7,388 bases of DNA from Lachnospiraceae bacterium. GTDB lineage: Bacteria > Bacillota > Clostridia > Lachnospirales > Lachnospiraceae. The notes beneath the pieces are model-generated. The model was not told the DNA's origin. It was given only the letters and a program-made list of their open reading frames with translations, and searched no databases. The stretch covers positions 1 through 7,388 of the forward strand of contig JAGCCY010000134.1 in NCBI GenBank assembly GCA_017651385.1. Direction: 5' to 3'. The position numbers were made by a program, and so were the translations under genes. Below, one piece after another: positions 7,201 to 7,388 of the stretch (the first letter of the stretch is position 1; each line of letters starts with the position of its first letter).

Positions 7201-7321
7201 AAACTCCGCAAACGGAATCCTGTTCGGCTGTAAGGCAGAGGCCTTTACCGACAGTTATTGCTACTTTGACGTTAAGCGCGATAACATCGTCGCAGGCCGT
7301 AAAAGATGGTTTGTCAAATAG
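4262..7321 (+). CDS. NUDIX / degenerate GGDEF / EAL c-di-GMP phosphodiesterase with C-terminal repeat (beta-helix-like) domain
   Basis: A 1019-residue protein with no signal peptide, predicted to be cytoplasmic. Residues about 15-215 are a NUDIX domain of ADP-ribose pyrophosphatase type: VPAGLLD (93-99), core REIKEETGI (115-123) with the metal-binding glutamates, and STPGMTDES (140-148). Residues about 233-385 are a GGDEF domain: opening DAETGLLTREEF is kept, but the signature reads SHDEF (310-314), so cyclase activity is unlikely. Residues about 403-640 are an EAL domain with EALMR (E436), FINSIP (N492), EVTEE (E521), DDFGTGYS (D550, D551), K571, AEGVET (E607) and QGF (Q627). All are expected for hydrolysis of c-di-GMP to pGpG. 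Residues about 660-1019 are a repeat domain that looks like a beta-helix. AGGGGAT at 4247-4253 precedes the ATG by about 9 nt. The gene stands alone, divergent from the pyrophosphatase, with a likely terminator after it. Domain calls are firm for NUDIX and EAL; the fold of the last domain and the NUDIX substrate are inferred. Confidence 0.93.
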   Translation: MSDFKITKDMIHEEFSSQYMNVYDYRYAEGKHYYNATRRSFDDIVAPKNEAEFLGMLPDAVSCIVIIISPEKGPRLLLTHEFRYPAGRELLSVPAGLLDKSDKTSENPVIEAAKREIKEETGIDFSDEDTIEIVNPLLFSTPGMTDESNAIVMAVIHLKDTSVINNEGTEGSERIGDYILLTPEKAREYLSTGRDDHGYFYSVFTYIALGYFLNYSANMIAERKSNSPSIGKWDAETGLLTREEFAEQLSQKLVGSTRFKNPTLLLSLKITDFSRIEELYDEAEIHEIIRIAAEILIDTVRNKNLIGRISHDEFAVICEDNSAESERTKELKNGITDRFEHYNKVSGKEYTLNPSMAFIIVDPATKLEPDQILAQLTEHHRAVSESKPQSRYVPVEANEEDPQLRHIVNRILDNNELQYYFQPIICAKTGDIMGYEALMRAPHEYRITPLTLLKYATEEKRLQDVERATFNNVLKIATERKDEFKGRKIFINSIPGYYLSDEEYEKMAALYKDALSRSVVEVTEETDIEETTLNYLTKRSKDDGFQVAVDDFGTGYSNVNNLLKFLPNYVKIDRFLISEVHLDPRKQHFVNTIIQFAHDNGFQALAEGVETLEELNAVIRMGVDLIQGFYTAKPTPEILDALPPALLSEISRANLDIVSNNSRQKVYLVKDEKQLSLVDLSLQKYSILLLSGGDLTLVGNPDFLSAVSIRIKDHSSCRLTIKNVSIGDVDTTPCIDLGKESELILNVEGDNTFNGNGIRVPETTKLTLEGNGNLTITPTFTNAYGIGNDHLCAYGRIVSKMTGLLQIDISGENCVCIGGKSSVEPHAIDLRAGTFRSVCAASNCICIGSYRDKANVFISDMDIAIDVRIARGSMIGAAFGSQNIEIKNTLLKIFGSGNQVVGIGSTEKSSGRVKISEAQVNIAINGWNIAAIGTNGGGLDVELDHCKLVFYCEANIGTGIGCRDASANISLDNVGLEMNVNSANGILFGCKAEAFTDSYCYFDVKRDNIVAGRKRWFVK
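4547..4630 (+). other. NUDIX box with enlarged loop (residues 96-123)
   Basis: The classic NUDIX box is G-x5-E-x7-REUxEExGU. Here G96 and R115 are 19 residues apart instead of 14, so the loop has grown by five residues (KSDKT and neighbours), and the position normally held by the first glutamate is N107, with E106 beside it. The catalytic half REIKEETGI is perfect, so metal binding should persist. The change may alter substrate choice. Confidence 0.75.
6533..7231 (+). repeat. about nine protein repeats of mostly 28-31 residues with an I-G end motif
   Basis: Within the C-terminal domain, an I-G (or similar) step recurs at residues 758 (GIR variant), 786, 817, 847, 875, 903, 932, 960 and 988 (FG variant). 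Spacings are 28, 31, 30, 28, 28, 29, 28 and 28. Between steps the pattern is a short polar loop, then alternating hydrophobic residues such as VKISEAQVNIAI, VELDHCKLVF and ISLDNVGLEMNV, as in stacked beta-strands of a solenoid. The repeats are diverged at DNA level. The closest pair I noticed encodes NCVCIG (6698-6715) and NCICIG (6788-6805), 90 nt apart. The pattern resembles the GIGGG-type repeats of secreted clostridial proteins; that comparison is from memory of the family, not a search. Confidence 0.7.
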
Positions 7322-7345
7322 GGGATATCAATATACAGCATAATG

Positions 7346-7360
7346 GCATAAGTCATATGC
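7346..7360 (+). other. weak hairpin downstream of the NUDIX-EAL gene
   Basis: GCATA and TATGC form a 5-bp perfect stem around the loop AGTCA, 24 nt after the TAG stop. It is short, AT-rich and not followed by a T-run, so it is not a terminator by itself and may be chance. Confidence 0.2.
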
Positions 7361-7369
7361 GCAACTTTA

Positions 7370-7388
7370 AAAGCCCGGTCATCCCGGG
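7370..7388 (+). terminator. probable intrinsic terminator, cut by the window edge
   Basis: CCCGG (7374-7378) and CCGGG (7384-7388) pair perfectly around loop TCATC, and the left arm is preceded by AAAAG. The right arm ends exactly at the window edge, so the expected T-run (which would pair with AAAAG) cannot be seen. The position about 50 nt after the stop codon of the NUDIX-EAL gene fits a terminator. Confidence 0.55.

Overview
The window looks like the chromosome of a low-to-moderate GC Gram-positive anaerobe of the Clostridia, most likely Lachnospiraceae. The support is circumstantial. All four genes have strong purine-rich ribosome binding sites (GGGGA, GGAAAGGA, AAGGTGAGG, AGGGGAT). The pyrophosphatase is the family II CBS-regulated type common in Clostridia. 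There is a lipoprotein GH25 muramidase with a Ser/Asp linker, and ATA/AGG codons are frequent. No mobile element, CRISPR array, tRNA or rRNA was seen.

Layout. Three genes run on the minus strand, read right to left. A CBS-domain family II inorganic pyrophosphatase (2630-3946) comes first, then a SulP anion transporter with a C-terminal STAS domain (882-2534), then the N-terminal 284 residues of a secreted GH25 muramidase lipoprotein (1-852, running off the left edge). SulP and GH25 are 29 bp apart and probably co-transcribed. SulP appears to have its own promoter in the 95-bp gap after the pyrophosphatase. A 315-bp divergent intergenic region (3947-4261) holds a promoter candidate in each direction and a GC-rich 16-bp near-palindrome between them.

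On the plus strand a single 1019-residue gene (4262-7321) fills the rest. It joins an ADP-ribose-pyrophosphatase-like NUDIX domain, a degenerate GGDEF domain (SHDEF at the signature), an EAL phosphodiesterase domain that keeps its expected catalytic residues, and a cysteine-enriched C-terminal domain of about 360 residues. That last domain is built from about nine repeats of mostly 28-31 residues ending in I-G, and looks like a beta-helix or solenoid. There is no signal peptide, so a repeat type better known from secreted clostridial proteins appears to be cytoplasmic and attached to nucleotide-signalling enzymes. This is the most unusual object in the window. A probable intrinsic terminator after it is cut by the right edge.

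How the genes could work together (inference). The pyrophosphatase clears PPi, which sulfate activation by ATP sulfurylase would produce if SulP imports sulfate. CBS-type pyrophosphatases are controlled by adenine nucleotides, and an ADP-ribose-type NUDIX enzyme releases AMP, so the divergent pair may share a nucleotide-signalling theme. The EAL protein would lower c-di-GMP, which often governs surface and envelope behaviour. The sequence proves none of these links.
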